From NCBI GenBank assembly GCA_002724825.1, contig PBPU01000110.1, positions 1 to 21,263 of the forward strand: a DNA stretch of 21,263 bases, written 5' to 3'. Of the stretch, positions 7,535 to 14,869 are shown piece after piece. The notes below the pieces were generated by a model. It had not been told where the DNA came from. It was given only the letters and a program-made list of their open reading frames with translations, and searched no databases. Origin of the DNA: Acidimicrobiaceae bacterium (GTDB lineage: Bacteria > Actinomycetota > Acidimicrobiia > Acidimicrobiales > UBA8592). Every line of letters starts with the position of its first letter. Position 1 is the first letter of the stretch. A program made the position numbers and the translations under genes.

Positions 7535-8890
7535 ATGACTACTGCTTTATTCTGGTTCAGGAAAGACCTCAGGTTAAAGGACAATCTCGCTTGGACGAAA
7601 GCTTGCGAATCTCATAGAATCCACCCAGTATTTATTTTAGAACCCGAACTAATTTCAAATTCCGGGCCATACAGACGGCAACAGTTTTTCTCAAATGTTT
7701 CTGCTCTAGCAGCAGAAATCAAATCGATAGGCGGGGAGCTAAGTATCATACAAGGACCTGCGAGAGATGTCCTTGCCCGATATATCAGAGAGAACAACAT
7801 CGACTGCATATATTTCAATGCAGATACGACACCTTTCTCTCGACAAAGAGATGAACAGCTAGCTAAAGACATCAGCGTCCCCATTAACACATTTTGGAGT
7901 GGGCTAGTTCATCCCCCTGAAACTGTATTGACCCAAAAAGGAGAAATCTCTAAAGTTTTTACTCCGTTCTACAAAAAGTGGGTCACGCTTCCCGCTCCTC
8001 CCTCAGTCGAAGATAGTCAGCCTATCTTTGTTGACGCTCAGCAGAATACATGGAATGAAACACAAGACTTAATACCAAGTACTTCTAATCAGGGATACAA
8101 AGCGGCTATAAATAGACTTGAAAAATTTTTGAAAGTTGTAGATGATTACCATGAGTCTCGAAATTTTCCTTCTAAAGAAGGGACATCGTTTCTTTCTTCC
8201 GATCTGCATTTCGGCACGATAGGACCAAGGGAAATCCTACATAGGCTATCTTCGAACAGAGAAGGCCACAGGCAGTTTATCCGGCAACTTGCTTGGCGTG
8301 ACTGGTATTCCCACCTTCTATTCGCAAATCAAGATATCCCCACAAAAGCTGCCAATCCATCGTATGACAACATTTCATGGAGAGATAACCCCGAAGAATT
8401 TGAGAATTGGACCAAAGGTCAAACCGGGTATCCCATTATTGATGCCGGCATGAGGCAGTTATCTGCAACAGGATGGATGCACAACAGAGTCAGGATGATT
8501 ACCGCTTCATTTCTCGTTAAACACCTGCTAGTAGATTGGAGAAAGGGGGAGAGGTACTTTCGTAAGATGCTCATTGACGGTGATGTAGCTCAGAACTGTG
8601 GAAACTGGCAATGGGTAGCTGGTACAGGTTTCGATGCAGCGCCGTACTTTAGAGTTTTCAATCCAATGCTCCAGTCTAAAAAATTCGATCCTACGGGTAT
8701 CTACATCCAGCGTTGGGTACCAGAGCTTGAAAGTTTATCAAATGCTGAGATACATGCTCCTTGGGAGCACGATCAGGCTACATTACAAAAATACAACCTG
8801 ATGTTAGGCGAAACCTACCCCTTCCCGATTGTTAATCATGCGGATGCTCGGGAGAGAGCAATAGCTACATACAAAGAAGCTAGAGGGTAG
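7535..8890 (+). CDS. phrB: Deoxyribodipyrimidine photolyase (class I CPD photolyase)
   Basis: A 451-residue flavoenzyme that repairs cyclobutane pyrimidine dimers with blue or near-UV light. Seen: an N-terminal antenna domain beginning FWFRKDLRLKDN (residues 6-17), and a C-terminal FAD domain with TGYPIIDAGMRQLSATGWMH (297-316), RMITASFLVKHLLVDW (320-335), GERYF, DGDVAQNCGNWQWVAGTG (348-365) and YFRVFNP. The electron-transfer tryptophans equivalent to Escherichia coli W306, W359 and W382 are present (W282, W335, W358), and the asparagine next to flavin N5 is kept (N354), so repair and photoreduction should be intact. Length is typical. The start has an AAGGGA 8 bases upstream. It is followed after 110 bases by the DUF2867 SDR on the same strand. 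Confidence 0.96.
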   Translation: MTTALFWFRKDLRLKDNLAWTKACESHRIHPVFILEPELISNSGPYRRQQFFSNVSALAAEIKSIGGELSIIQGPARDVLARYIRENNIDCIYFNADTTPFSRQRDEQLAKDISVPINTFWSGLVHPPETVLTQKGEISKVFTPFYKKWVTLPAPPSVEDSQPIFVDAQQNTWNETQDLIPSTSNQGYKAAINRLEKFLKVVDDYHESRNFPSKEGTSFLSSDLHFGTIGPREILHRLSSNREGHRQFIRQLAWRDWYSHLLFANQDIPTKAANPSYDNISWRDNPEEFENWTKGQTGYPIIDAGMRQLSATGWMHNRVRMITASFLVKHLLVDWRKGERYFRKMLIDGDVAQNCGNWQWVAGTGFDAAPYFRVFNPMLQSKKFDPTGIYIQRWVPELESLSNAEIHAPWEHDQATLQKYNLMLGETYPFPIVNHADARERAIATYKEARG

Positions 8891-9000
8891 ACCCTTGACT
8901 AGTGGCTATTGCATCTACTTGTGTGAAATCTGACACATAACAAAACTCAATGACAATTTCGGCTTCCTAGTCAGAGTGGAGCGCTACGGTAAATACTTGT
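8891..9000 (+). promoter_or_regulatory. Intergenic region with CRP-like inverted repeat and possible leaderless promoter
   Basis: This 110-base gap between photolyase and the DUF2867 SDR contains TGTGT (8920-8924) and ACACA (8933-8937), a perfect 5-base inverted repeat with an 8-base spacer, in the form of a CRP/FNR-type operator. A TACGGT hexamer (8985-8990) lies 10 bases before the SDR ATG, and there is no Shine-Dalgarno. The SDR may therefore have its own regulated promoter. All of this is by eye. Confidence 0.35.
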
Positions 9001-10464
9001 ATGGAACGTAGCGAACTCATTACTGTTACTGGTTCTACAGGTTATGTCGGTGGACGTCTAGTTCCAGAACTTTTACAAAACGGGTATAGAGTGCGCTGTG
9101 TTACTCGATCGGCGGAGTCGCTTCAAGATAGGGACTGGACTGGTCAAGTTGAAATAGTCGAAGCGGATCTTGAGAAAAAAAATGAAGTAGTTGACGCGTT
9201 GAAAGGTTCAGATCGAGCCCTATATCTTGTCCACTCTATGTCAGCGACGCGAAATTTCGCAGAAGCTGAGCAGCGGATAGCCAAAAACTTTGTTGAGGTT
9301 TCAGATGAGGTGGGGTTGAAGCAGCTCGTATATTTAGGTGGCTTGGGGCCAGATGATGTTGAAAAGTCTGCCCACCTTCAAAGCAGGCAGGCAGTAGGAA
9401 AAATCCTAGCTTCCGGATCAACGCCAGTCACTGAGCTGCGGGCAGCCGTAATTATAGGGTCTGGGAGCGCTTCCTTTGAGATGCTTCGGTCTCTCGTTGA
9501 AGTTCTTCCATTTATGGTTGTCCCCAAATGGGTAACTAAGACAAAGTGTCAACCAATCTCTATCGGTAATGTTCTGGAGAGTCTTCTATCTGTACTTGGA
9601 CGAGAGGAGGCTTTTAATAAAGTATTTGAGATAGGTGGTCCAGAAGTAGTTACCTATCGGGAGATGATGGACACGTATGCCGAAGTAGCCGGATTGAAAA
9701 GACGTTTAATTCTTCCCGTTCCAGTTCTTACCCCACGTTTGTCTTCGCATTGGGTTAATCTAGTTAGCCCTCTGCCTTTTACTCTTGCTCGGGCTCTTAT
9801 CGACTCACTAACTACTGACGTGGTAGTCCAGGGGTACGGAAGCGAACTAACATCTGATAGGACCCCTGACAAGCTCGAAGATGCTATAGGAAAAGCCGTA
9901 ACACGAGTTCAGGAAATGGAGATTCCTACCCGTTGGTCAGATGCAAGTAACTTTAAAGATCCTGCCCGTCCTGAGCCCAGCGATCCTGAATGGGCTGGCG
10001 GAAGAGTTCTAGTTGATCGGCGGTCTCTAAGGACAGATCTAAGCGCAAATTCAGTCATGCAAACGATCAAGTCAGTTGGGGGTGATACAGGATGGTTTGC
10101 CTTTGACTGGTTATGGGCCATAAGAGGATTTGTAGACGAGCTCCTAGGTGGAGTAGGAGTAAGAAGAGGACGAAGGCATCCAATCGACCTTCGAGTTGGT
10201 GATACTGTTGATTTCTTTAAAGTTACTCTAGTGACACCGAGGCGCCTTCGGTTACTAGCTGAAATGAAAGTTCCTGGCCATGCATGGCTGGAATGGAACG
10301 TCAGAGAAACTAATGCTGGAAGTGTGGTTGAGCAACAAGCATTATTCGTCCCCAAAGGCGTTATAGGGCGTGCCTACTGGTATTTTTTACTTCCAGCACA
10401 CATTCTTATTTGTAGGAAAATGCTTCAGAACCTTGTGAGACTTGCTGAAGAGAAAAACAACTAG
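9001..10464 (+). CDS. NmrA-type SDR oxidoreductase with C-terminal DUF2867 domain
   Basis: A 487-residue two-domain protein. The first half (about 1-290) is an atypical SDR/NmrA-like Rossmann fold: ITVTGSTGYVGGRL at residues 7-20 is the nucleotide motif, VRCVTRS follows the second strand, and YLVHSM and LVYLGGLG are the strand ends typical of NmrA/YbjT proteins. The usual YxxxK catalytic pair is not evident, so a redox-sensing or binding role is as likely as catalysis. The second half (about 330-485) matches DUF2867: GGRVLVDRRS, TGWFAFDWLWAIRGF (360-374), RRHPIDLRVGD, and a C-terminal HAWLEWNV segment. No signal peptide. The function is unknown; DUF2867 proteins of this architecture are common beside photolyases, which suggests a role in light or oxidative stress (inference). 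It shares its last bases with the convergent dioxygenase gene. Confidence 0.88.
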   Translation: MERSELITVTGSTGYVGGRLVPELLQNGYRVRCVTRSAESLQDRDWTGQVEIVEADLEKKNEVVDALKGSDRALYLVHSMSATRNFAEAEQRIAKNFVEVSDEVGLKQLVYLGGLGPDDVEKSAHLQSRQAVGKILASGSTPVTELRAAVIIGSGSASFEMLRSLVEVLPFMVVPKWVTKTKCQPISIGNVLESLLSVLGREEAFNKVFEIGGPEVVTYREMMDTYAEVAGLKRRLILPVPVLTPRLSSHWVNLVSPLPFTLARALIDSLTTDVVVQGYGSELTSDRTPDKLEDAIGKAVTRVQEMEIPTRWSDASNFKDPARPEPSDPEWAGGRVLVDRRSLRTDLSANSVMQTIKSVGGDTGWFAFDWLWAIRGFVDELLGGVGVRRGRRHPIDLRVGDTVDFFKVTLVTPRRLRLLAEMKVPGHAWLEWNVRETNAGSVVEQQALFVPKGVIGRAYWYFLLPAHILICRKMLQNLVRLAEEKNN

Positions 10465-11282
10465 AGATTATTCGTATCTTTAAAAGTATCCAGTGCTTCT
10501 ATAGGGTCTTGCAAATCTCCAAAATACCCTAGAGCGTAAGAGCCTCTACTATAGCCAATGAGTTTCGCAAGATCTGGGTCGATTCGTGCTGCGACATCTG
10601 GTGGGCAAGCTAAATATTGGTTCTCCTCTTGTCGAAGAAAACTAGCTGAATAGTCAACGTTTACTCCGGTCCGACTTTCTGTTGTTGAATTCTCACCCCC
10701 CCCGTGGTAAAGACTTCCGGTATACAGCAGTACAGACCCACTCGGCATTACTGCTGGGATAGTTTCTTCGAAAGATGGTCGAAGTTTATCTTCCCACAAG
10801 TGGCTTCCTGGTATAACTCTCGTAGCTCCGTTCTCTTCAGTAAAATCTGTCAGAGCCCACATTGTCGAAACTTCCACTTCCCAGTCTTGTGGAAAAGGGA
10901 ATGAATCCCAAGCCCACTGGTCGCGATGGATCGGCTGTGCATCTGACCCCGGGCCTATCTCAATAATTTGGGTAAGATGGATTTGGATAGTCGTCGCAGT
11001 TTGGCAGATCACCTCTCTTGAAGCGCCGACTATCGTAGGATGAGAAGCTAGTTCGTGAAACGAGGTAGATCTTGCGATTAATGATCCGGTCCTTTTTGTT
11101 TTCTTCCCAGTAAAACTGTCAGGGCCAAAAGGCGTGGAATGAATAAAGGGCTTTAACTCAGAACCTACTTGGCTCATTAGTTCTTCGGAAACTAAACGTT
11201 CGATTACGACGCACCCTGCTTCCTTTAACGCTTGTGCTACCTCTGAGCTAGACGAACTTTTCTTGAGTCGTGGAAGTTCCAT
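10461..11282 (-). CDS. Phytanoyl-CoA dioxygenase (PhyH) family protein
   Basis: A 273-residue Fe(II)/2-oxoglutarate-dependent oxygenase of the PhyH family; such enzymes hydroxylate small molecules, and the substrate here is unknown. Seen: the facial triad H119 and D121 (PIHRDQWAWD) with distal H193 (GSLYHGGGENST), and the 2-oxoglutarate-binding arginine R204 (ESRTGVNVDYS). ENGATRVIPGSHLWED (150-165) is a hallmark block. No signal peptide. The start follows the amidase stop by 13 bases, with only a weak ribosome site, so it is probably the last gene of the long minus-strand operon. Its stop codon overlaps that of the convergent DUF2867 SDR in the shared tetranucleotide CTAG. The active site appears complete. 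Confidence 0.92.
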   Translation of the reverse strand: MELPRLKKSSSSSEVAQALKEAGCVVIERLVSEELMSQVGSELKPFIHSTPFGPDSFTGKKTKRTGSLIARSTSFHELASHPTIVGASREVICQTATTIQIHLTQIIEIGPGSDAQPIHRDQWAWDSFPFPQDWEVEVSTMWALTDFTEENGATRVIPGSHLWEDKLRPSFEETIPAVMPSGSVLLYTGSLYHGGGENSTTESRTGVNVDYSASFLRQEENQYLACPPDVAARIDPDLAKLIGYSRGSYALGYFGDLQDPIEALDTFKDTNNL

Positions 11283-11295
11283 TTGCGATTATTTC

Positions 11296-12741
11296 TTATG
11301 CATGTATAGGAGGTAACCGGTTGGCCCACCCTACTTCCGCTTCTAGCTGAGCGCTGATGCTGAATAGAAGATCTTCTCTTCCGTAGGCTGCAACTAACTG
11401 TACCCCGATTGGTAAACCATCAGATGTGTTATTTATCGGTAATGAAATAGCAGGTTGACCTGAAACATTAAAGAATGATGTAAAAGCTGCGTAAGGTATA
11501 GAACGTAACGAATTGCGCATCGGCTCTTCAGGCGTAGAAGTTAAATCTCCAATCCTTGGAGGGGGCTGAAGCGTTGTGGGGGTAAGTAGTAAATCCCATC
11601 CATCCTCCCACCATCTTGCAGCACCCCTTCGAGTTTCAGCCATAGCGGCTTGCGCTTGAAGGACTTCTAGGCCAGTAGTTTTAGCGCCGTACTCAGCCAT
11701 GGCCCAAGTCGCCAGTTCGACGTCACCTTTGGTTACTTCTCGACCAAGCAACTGCTCTAATGAACGGAGTGTAAGATTAGCGCCAGCCATCCAAACTGCA
11801 CTAAAGCGAGCTCCGATTGATTGATCATCAAGCGTCTTGGGGTGAGATTCTTCAACAATATGGCCAAGCCCTTCTAGAATTTTTGCCGTGTCATATGCTG
11901 ATTGACGGCACTCTGGGTTGATCTCTAGCTCTTCTCTAGGTGATTCAGCCCATATTCCGATTCGGAGTTTGCCAGGATCCTTTCCTGCAGCGTTAATGTA
12001 AGGTCGTCCGATATCAGGTGCTACTACGCCATCGCCGAGCGTCGGGATTGCAGAGGCATCTAGGATGGCAGCTGAATCTCTAACAGAACGTGAGACTACG
12101 TGTTGAATCGAAAGCCCCCACTCATCCTGAAATGGCCCCATCGGCACCCTTCCTCGACTTGGCTTTAATCCTACAAGCCCACACATAGCTGCTGGAATAC
12201 GTATTGATCCTCCACCGTCGCTTGCATTTGCAGAAGGTACCATGCCAGATGCTACGGCTGCTGCAGCTCCTCCGCTTGAACCTCCGGTTCCGTAATCTGT
12301 GTTCCATGGGTTGCGGCATGGCCCATACGACTCGGGTTCTGTAGTCCCAACAAGTCCGAATTCAGGTGTGTTTGTCCTACCAATAACAATAAATCCAGCC
12401 TCGCGGTATCTTTTAGCAAGGTCAGATTCTATGGGGGAGATGTAGTTGATCTCCTTAAGCGCCTTATTACCCAAGTGCATTGGTTCATCAGCACTGGAAG
12501 TACGAAGATCTTTTAGAAGAAAGGGCACTCCTTTAAATGGGCCGTCTGGAATTTCTCCTTCAGCGTCTTTTAAAGCCCTTTCAAATCTTCTAGTTACAAC
12601 AGCGTTCAGCTCACCATCAAGGGCTTCTATTCTGTCGATCGAAGCTTGAATAGCTTCAGTGGGAGATATTTCCCTATTACGTATCTTTGAAGCCAGGTCA
12701 ATGGTGTCTAACTTACTTAACTCATGATCATTTGTTCCCAT
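11296..12741 (-). CDS. Amidase (amidase signature family)
   Basis: A 481-residue serine amidase with the Ser-cisSer-Lys catalytic triad; the family hydrolyses aliphatic, aryl or amino-acid amides. Seen: K77 in GVPFLLKDL, the glycine/serine signature YGTGGSSGGAAAAVASG (residues 150-166) with the cis-serine at 155/156, and the nucleophile S179 in DGGGSIRIPAA. The C-terminal INVSGQPAIS-like segment (SFFNVSGQPAISLP) and the GLPIGVQLVAAYGREDLL tail are typical. It lacks the features of GatA partner binding, and no gatB or gatC is nearby, so it is a catabolic amidase rather than the Glu-tRNA amidotransferase. It follows the LLM gene after 53 bases with a weak ribosome site, either continuing the operon or having its own promoter. 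The context of ureido hydrolases suggests it releases ammonia from an amide intermediate. Confidence 0.94.
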   Translation of the reverse strand: MGTNDHELSKLDTIDLASKIRNREISPTEAIQASIDRIEALDGELNAVVTRRFERALKDAEGEIPDGPFKGVPFLLKDLRTSSADEPMHLGNKALKEINYISPIESDLAKRYREAGFIVIGRTNTPEFGLVGTTEPESYGPCRNPWNTDYGTGGSSGGAAAAVASGMVPSANASDGGGSIRIPAAMCGLVGLKPSRGRVPMGPFQDEWGLSIQHVVSRSVRDSAAILDASAIPTLGDGVVAPDIGRPYINAAGKDPGKLRIGIWAESPREELEINPECRQSAYDTAKILEGLGHIVEESHPKTLDDQSIGARFSAVWMAGANLTLRSLEQLLGREVTKGDVELATWAMAEYGAKTTGLEVLQAQAAMAETRRGAARWWEDGWDLLLTPTTLQPPPRIGDLTSTPEEPMRNSLRSIPYAAFTSFFNVSGQPAISLPINNTSDGLPIGVQLVAAYGREDLLFSISAQLEAEVGWANRLPPIHA

Positions 12742-12794
12742 GAGAGGGAACTTAGCCCATGTGCTGATTTTCCGCTATCTACCCTTAGTATTCT
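12742..12794 (-). promoter_or_regulatory. 53-base gap between LLM oxidoreductase and amidase genes
   Basis: This is the largest gap inside the minus-strand gene run, after a chain of overlapping genes. No clear promoter, hairpin or Shine-Dalgarno is visible. It could mark the end of the tightly coupled operon or simply a looser spacer. Confidence 0.3.
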
Positions 12795-13802
12795 TTAAAG
12801 TTCCCAATTTGAGAATGTGTCGATCATTAGTTTTACGTCTGGCCCTAAAGGGTAGAGGATAGGTGTGGTGCAACCAGTGTTAATGTATTCCTTCACTTTT
12901 TCTTTTGCCTCTTCTGGAGTTCCGGAAGCGGTACATCTTTGCACAACATCATCGGGAACTAGTTTTGATGCGGCAACAACTTCTTCATGAGTTGCAGGCC
13001 ACGTTAATACCTGATGGATTTCATTTAGTAGTTCATCAGTTACACCGCTAGCTGCCATAATATGAGGTTGCTGGCCGAGGTATTGTGTGAGAAGAAGTCG
13101 CGCTCCATCTAGAGCAGCTTGACGATCTTCATCGACGGAGCACACAATTAATTGAGGTCTATCTATTTCATCAAAGTCCCGCCCAACAGATTCAGCGCCA
13201 ATTTGGAGGGCATCCATAGCACGAAGGTTATATGCGGGTTCGACCATGTAGTTCAGAACCACTCCATCAGCAATTTTCCCTGTCAATTCCATCATTTTCA
13301 TGCCTGTTGCTCCAATGTAAATAGGAACGTCTTTTGCCCGGCGTTCTTGATGAACATAGTCAAGTTCGACTCCATCTAGATCTACAAAGTCGCCCTTATA
13401 TGTAACCGGACCATCACATTGCAAAAGTGCGCGAACAGACTCAACTACTTCCCGCATTACCCTCAATGGCCGTTTCCGTTCAATTCCTACCTTTGCGGCA
13501 AGCGGGTCCCACCAAGCTCCAATACCTAGAATGATTCGACCTGGAGCTAGATCATCGAGGGTAGAGAATGTTGATGCTATTCGAGCCGGGTTTCTTGTCC
13601 AGCAATCAATGACTCCGCTACCGATTTTTACCTTTGTTGTCTTCGCAGCAAACGCTGCCATAGGAACGCAGCACTCGCGTACGAGTCTTGAATCGGCTTG
13701 CCAGACAGACTCGAATCCCTTCGCTTCAGCGGATTGGGCAAAGCCAATCGCTTCTTCAATTGAATGCGCGTCCTGCAGATAAAGACCGACAGGTTGTGTC
13801 AT
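12795..13802 (-). CDS. LLM class flavin/F420-dependent oxidoreductase (Mer-like)
   Basis: A 335-residue TIM-barrel protein of the luciferase-like superfamily, closest by motif to the F420-dependent, methylenetetrahydromethanopterin-reductase-like branch. Seen: VGLYLQDAHSIEEAI (residues 5-19), the segment AEAKGFESVWQADS (25-38), KVKIGSGVIDCWTRNPARIA (57-76), TLDDLAPGRIILGIGAW (81-97) and a later PIYIGATGMKMMELTG. The superfamily includes oxygenases that open nitrogen heterocycles (RutA on uracil), but this protein is not recognisably RutA, and the reaction is unknown. Its ATG overlaps the stop of the SsnA-like gene in an ATGA, so the two are translated together. That coupling is the best clue that it acts in the same pathway. 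Whether it uses F420 or FMN cannot be told from the sequence. Confidence 0.9.
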   Translation of the reverse strand: MTQPVGLYLQDAHSIEEAIGFAQSAEAKGFESVWQADSRLVRECCVPMAAFAAKTTKVKIGSGVIDCWTRNPARIASTFSTLDDLAPGRIILGIGAWWDPLAAKVGIERKRPLRVMREVVESVRALLQCDGPVTYKGDFVDLDGVELDYVHQERRAKDVPIYIGATGMKMMELTGKIADGVVLNYMVEPAYNLRAMDALQIGAESVGRDFDEIDRPQLIVCSVDEDRQAALDGARLLLTQYLGQQPHIMAASGVTDELLNEIHQVLTWPATHEEVVAASKLVPDDVVQRCTASGTPEEAKEKVKEYINTGCTTPILYPLGPDVKLMIDTFSNWEL

Positions 13803-14869
13803 ACTAGCTCCTTCATTTTGTTAAAGAGCTTGTCTGCTGCTTCACCAGCCTTAGCTCGTATTTCAGCGGAATCAATATCAAGGAATTCGCCGCTTTTCAT
13901 TATAGGCTTTCCGTCAATTTCTATATCAACGGGTCGTATGCCACTGGTAAATGCAAGATGCCATGGGTCCATTTCTTCATATGACCAGGTGACTTTATCT
14001 TTCCTGCACTCAGGGAATAAAGAAGTATTCACATCCAGCATATTCCAGACTGTTTCAGGTGACTCTTCGACGTTAAATTCGCGTAGTCGCGCATATCCAA
14101 TGCGAAACTCTTCGAGCATATCGGCACCTATACCGTCAGTTCCCAACCCAACTAGGTTCTCAAACCGTGTCGGTTTCGCGTACCCTACACCGTTATTCAT
14201 ATTTGATCTCGGGTTATGTACGATTGTTCCTCGAAGTTGATGATTATCAGGTAGAAGAACCCCGTGGACAAGAATCCAATCATCAGCGGCATGTTGCTGC
14301 AGTCGCTTCCACGAAATGGCATCTAAGTCTCCTTCGGCTACATGAACATGAACACCTACATCCATATCAACTGCGAGTTGTGCAGCAGTATTTAGTGTTT
14401 CATCAGTGCAAGTAAAGGCTGCATGTATGCCAACCATGCCTTCACCACCCTCTTGAAGAAATCTTCTATTTTCTTCTAATCCACGTCTGGCTTCTTCAGT
14501 CATCGCCATATTAGTAGAAAAGTCATTGGAATTTCTATCAGTTATTCCATAACACGTATTGACTCGTACCCCAAGTTCATGGCAAGCGTTTTGAATAATA
14601 GACAATGATCCCTCGATAGCGTTAGGAGACTCGTGGTGATCAATTATGCACGTTGTCCCTCTTTCGAGAGCTTCAAGAGCGCCTAATTTCGCCGACCACT
14701 CGATAGTTTCAAGATCTAATGCTCTATCTAGCTTCCACCAAACCAAATTAAGAATATCTCCAAAAGACTTTGGAATTTTATCTGGCGATGGCATTCCACG
14801 AGCTAGTGATGAATAGAGGTGGTGGTGAGCGCAGACTAGTCCAAAAGTTTGGTTCGCATTCAAGTCCAT
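13799..14869 (-). CDS. ssnA: SsnA-like amidohydrolase lacking the N-terminal beta-sandwich segment
   Basis: A 356-residue amidohydrolase whose barrel is clearly of the SsnA type (aminohydrolase linked to purine/selenium metabolism clusters). Seen: GLVCAHHHLYSSLARGM with metal ligands H15 and H17; WWKLDRALDLETI (residues 44-56); IIDHHESPNAIEGSLS (75-90); HVHVAEGD with H176 and E179; H202 in ILVHG; HNPRSNMNNGVGY (218-230); and GLGTDGIGADMLEE with D245. All barrel metal ligands are present. SsnA proteins are usually about 440 residues with some 55 residues before the HxH motif; here only 14 remain, and the usual C-terminal GxxADL strand is diverged (KDKVTWSYEEMDP, 290-302). Upstream in frame is only the 3' end of the hydroxylase gene. 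The start ATG overlaps that gene by 10 bases and the stop overlaps the LLM start by 4. Confidence 0.88.
   Translation of the reverse strand: MDLNANQTFGLVCAHHHLYSSLARGMPSPDKIPKSFGDILNLVWWKLDRALDLETIEWSAKLGALEALERGTTCIIDHHESPNAIEGSLSIIQNACHELGVRVNTCYGITDRNSNDFSTNMAMTEEARRGLEENRRFLQEGGEGMVGIHAAFTCTDETLNTAAQLAVDMDVGVHVHVAEGDLDAISWKRLQQHAADDWILVHGVLLPDNHQLRGTIVHNPRSNMNNGVGYAKPTRFENLVGLGTDGIGADMLEEFRIGYARLREFNVEESPETVWNMLDVNTSLFPECRKDKVTWSYEEMDPWHLAFTSGIRPVDIEIDGKPIMKSGEFLDIDSAEIRAKAGEAADKLFNKMKELV

Noticed and set aside
8521..8640. Photolyase might be a cryptochrome because of the NCGNW sequence near the flavin
   Set aside because: Aligning on W358 puts an asparagine (N354) at the N5-proximal position as in E. 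coli photolyase, and the repair motifs are intact.
9909..10355. Minus-strand open frame of 148 codons within the DUF2867 region
   Set aside because: Arg/Ser/Pro-rich composition typical of an antisense frame; the plus strand carries the conserved DUF2867 motifs.
11296..12741. Amidase as GatA of the tRNA-dependent amidotransferase
   Set aside because: No gatB or gatC nearby and the catabolic context points to a stand-alone amidase.
13764..14240. Plus-strand open frame of 158 codons
   Set aside because: Antisense to the LLM start and the SsnA-like gene, both supported by strong motifs and an ATGA overlap.
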